From assembly GCA_025350445.1 (NCBI GenBank), contig JANXXV010000413.1, positions 1 to 13,678 on the forward strand: a DNA stretch of 13,678 bases, written 5' to 3'. The translations under genes and the position numbers were made by a program. Within the stretch, counting starts at the first letter, position 1; each line of letters opens with the position of its first letter. The notes under the pieces were generated by a model that saw only the letters and a program-made list of their open reading frames with translations, made no database searches and was not told the DNA's origin. Origin of the DNA: Bryobacteraceae bacterium (GTDB lineage: Bacteria > Acidobacteriota > Terriglobia > Bryobacterales > Bryobacteraceae). Positions 13,555-13,678 of the stretch are shown here, piece after piece.

Positions 13555-13678
13555 GCCTCGCTACCCTGCTTGAGCGGTAAGACGCGCCCCGTAAAAGCCA
13601 TTCACGCCGGTCGCTGGCCGGTAATCGGCGGTGGTCCGAGGCGTTCGGCTTGCCCGAGACCGCTACGGAATGGCACTT
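13555..13678. other. Unassigned sequence at the right edge
   Basis: The last 124 bases hold open fragments in more than one frame, including one on the minus strand reading LLRGASYRSSRVARLIERLG. None matches a family I recognise. It could be the end of an inserted element or an ordinary intergenic region; the window ends too soon to tell. Confidence 0.3.

Noticed and set aside
1..13678. CRISPR arrays, tRNA or rRNA genes
   Set aside because: I saw no regularly spaced direct repeats, no tRNA-like cloverleaf or T-loop sequence, and no conserved rRNA segment on either strand.

Overview
The window is GC-rich bacterial chromosome. Gene content points to an Acidobacteriota member of the Solibacter/Bryobacter kind: a sorbosone-dehydrogenase-type beta-propeller paired with a multihaem cytochrome, an Rcp1-like small response regulator, a secreted clan GH-D glycosidase, an ArnT-like GT-C transferase, and a secreted Ig-like protein of a style common in that phylum. 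This placement is an inference from gene style; there is no rRNA or other marker gene in the window.

Layout, left to right. Positions 2-148 (+) are the C-terminus of a DsbA-like thioredoxin-fold protein. Converging on it are a seven-haem c-type cytochrome (155-787, -) and, overlapping it upstream, an exported PQQ-sugar-dehydrogenase-like beta-propeller (763-1956, -); together they look like a periplasmic oxidase/electron-carrier pair. An intergenic region with a double-hairpin repeat (2046-2116) precedes an anchored M23 peptidase (2180-3490, +). A single-domain response regulator that has lost its phospho-acceptor Asp (3495-about 3995, -) lies back to back with UDP-glucose 6-dehydrogenase (4006-5439, +). 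The next kilobase (5440-6442) is gene-poor. It holds a decayed IS110-type transposase C-terminus (about 5521-5784) and a second copy of the double-hairpin repeat (6218-6289). An ArnT-like membrane glycosyltransferase (6443-8101, -) overlaps a secreted GH36-like glycosidase (8034-10097, -); a 24-bp palindrome lies upstream of the latter.

The most coherent system is a four-gene minus-strand operon running from 13054 down to 10224, with a near-consensus sigma-70 promoter at 13067-13095. Its genes are a CysM-type cysteine synthase, a JAMM/Mec metalloprotease, a CysO/ThiS-like sulfur carrier, and a MoeB-type E1 enzyme fused to rhodanese. It is a compact protein-thiocarboxylate pathway for cysteine, known from Mycobacterium tuberculosis, but with two twists. 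The carrier's di-glycine is masked by a four-residue tail (RHGS) encoded within the overlap with the E1 start, so the JAMM protease would be needed to mature the carrier as well as to release the product. The E1 also carries its own rhodanese sulfur donor.

The right edge (13144-13554, +) holds a secreted Ig-like protein that stops abruptly just after a motif where its relatives usually continue, possibly because of a rearrangement or an inserted element.
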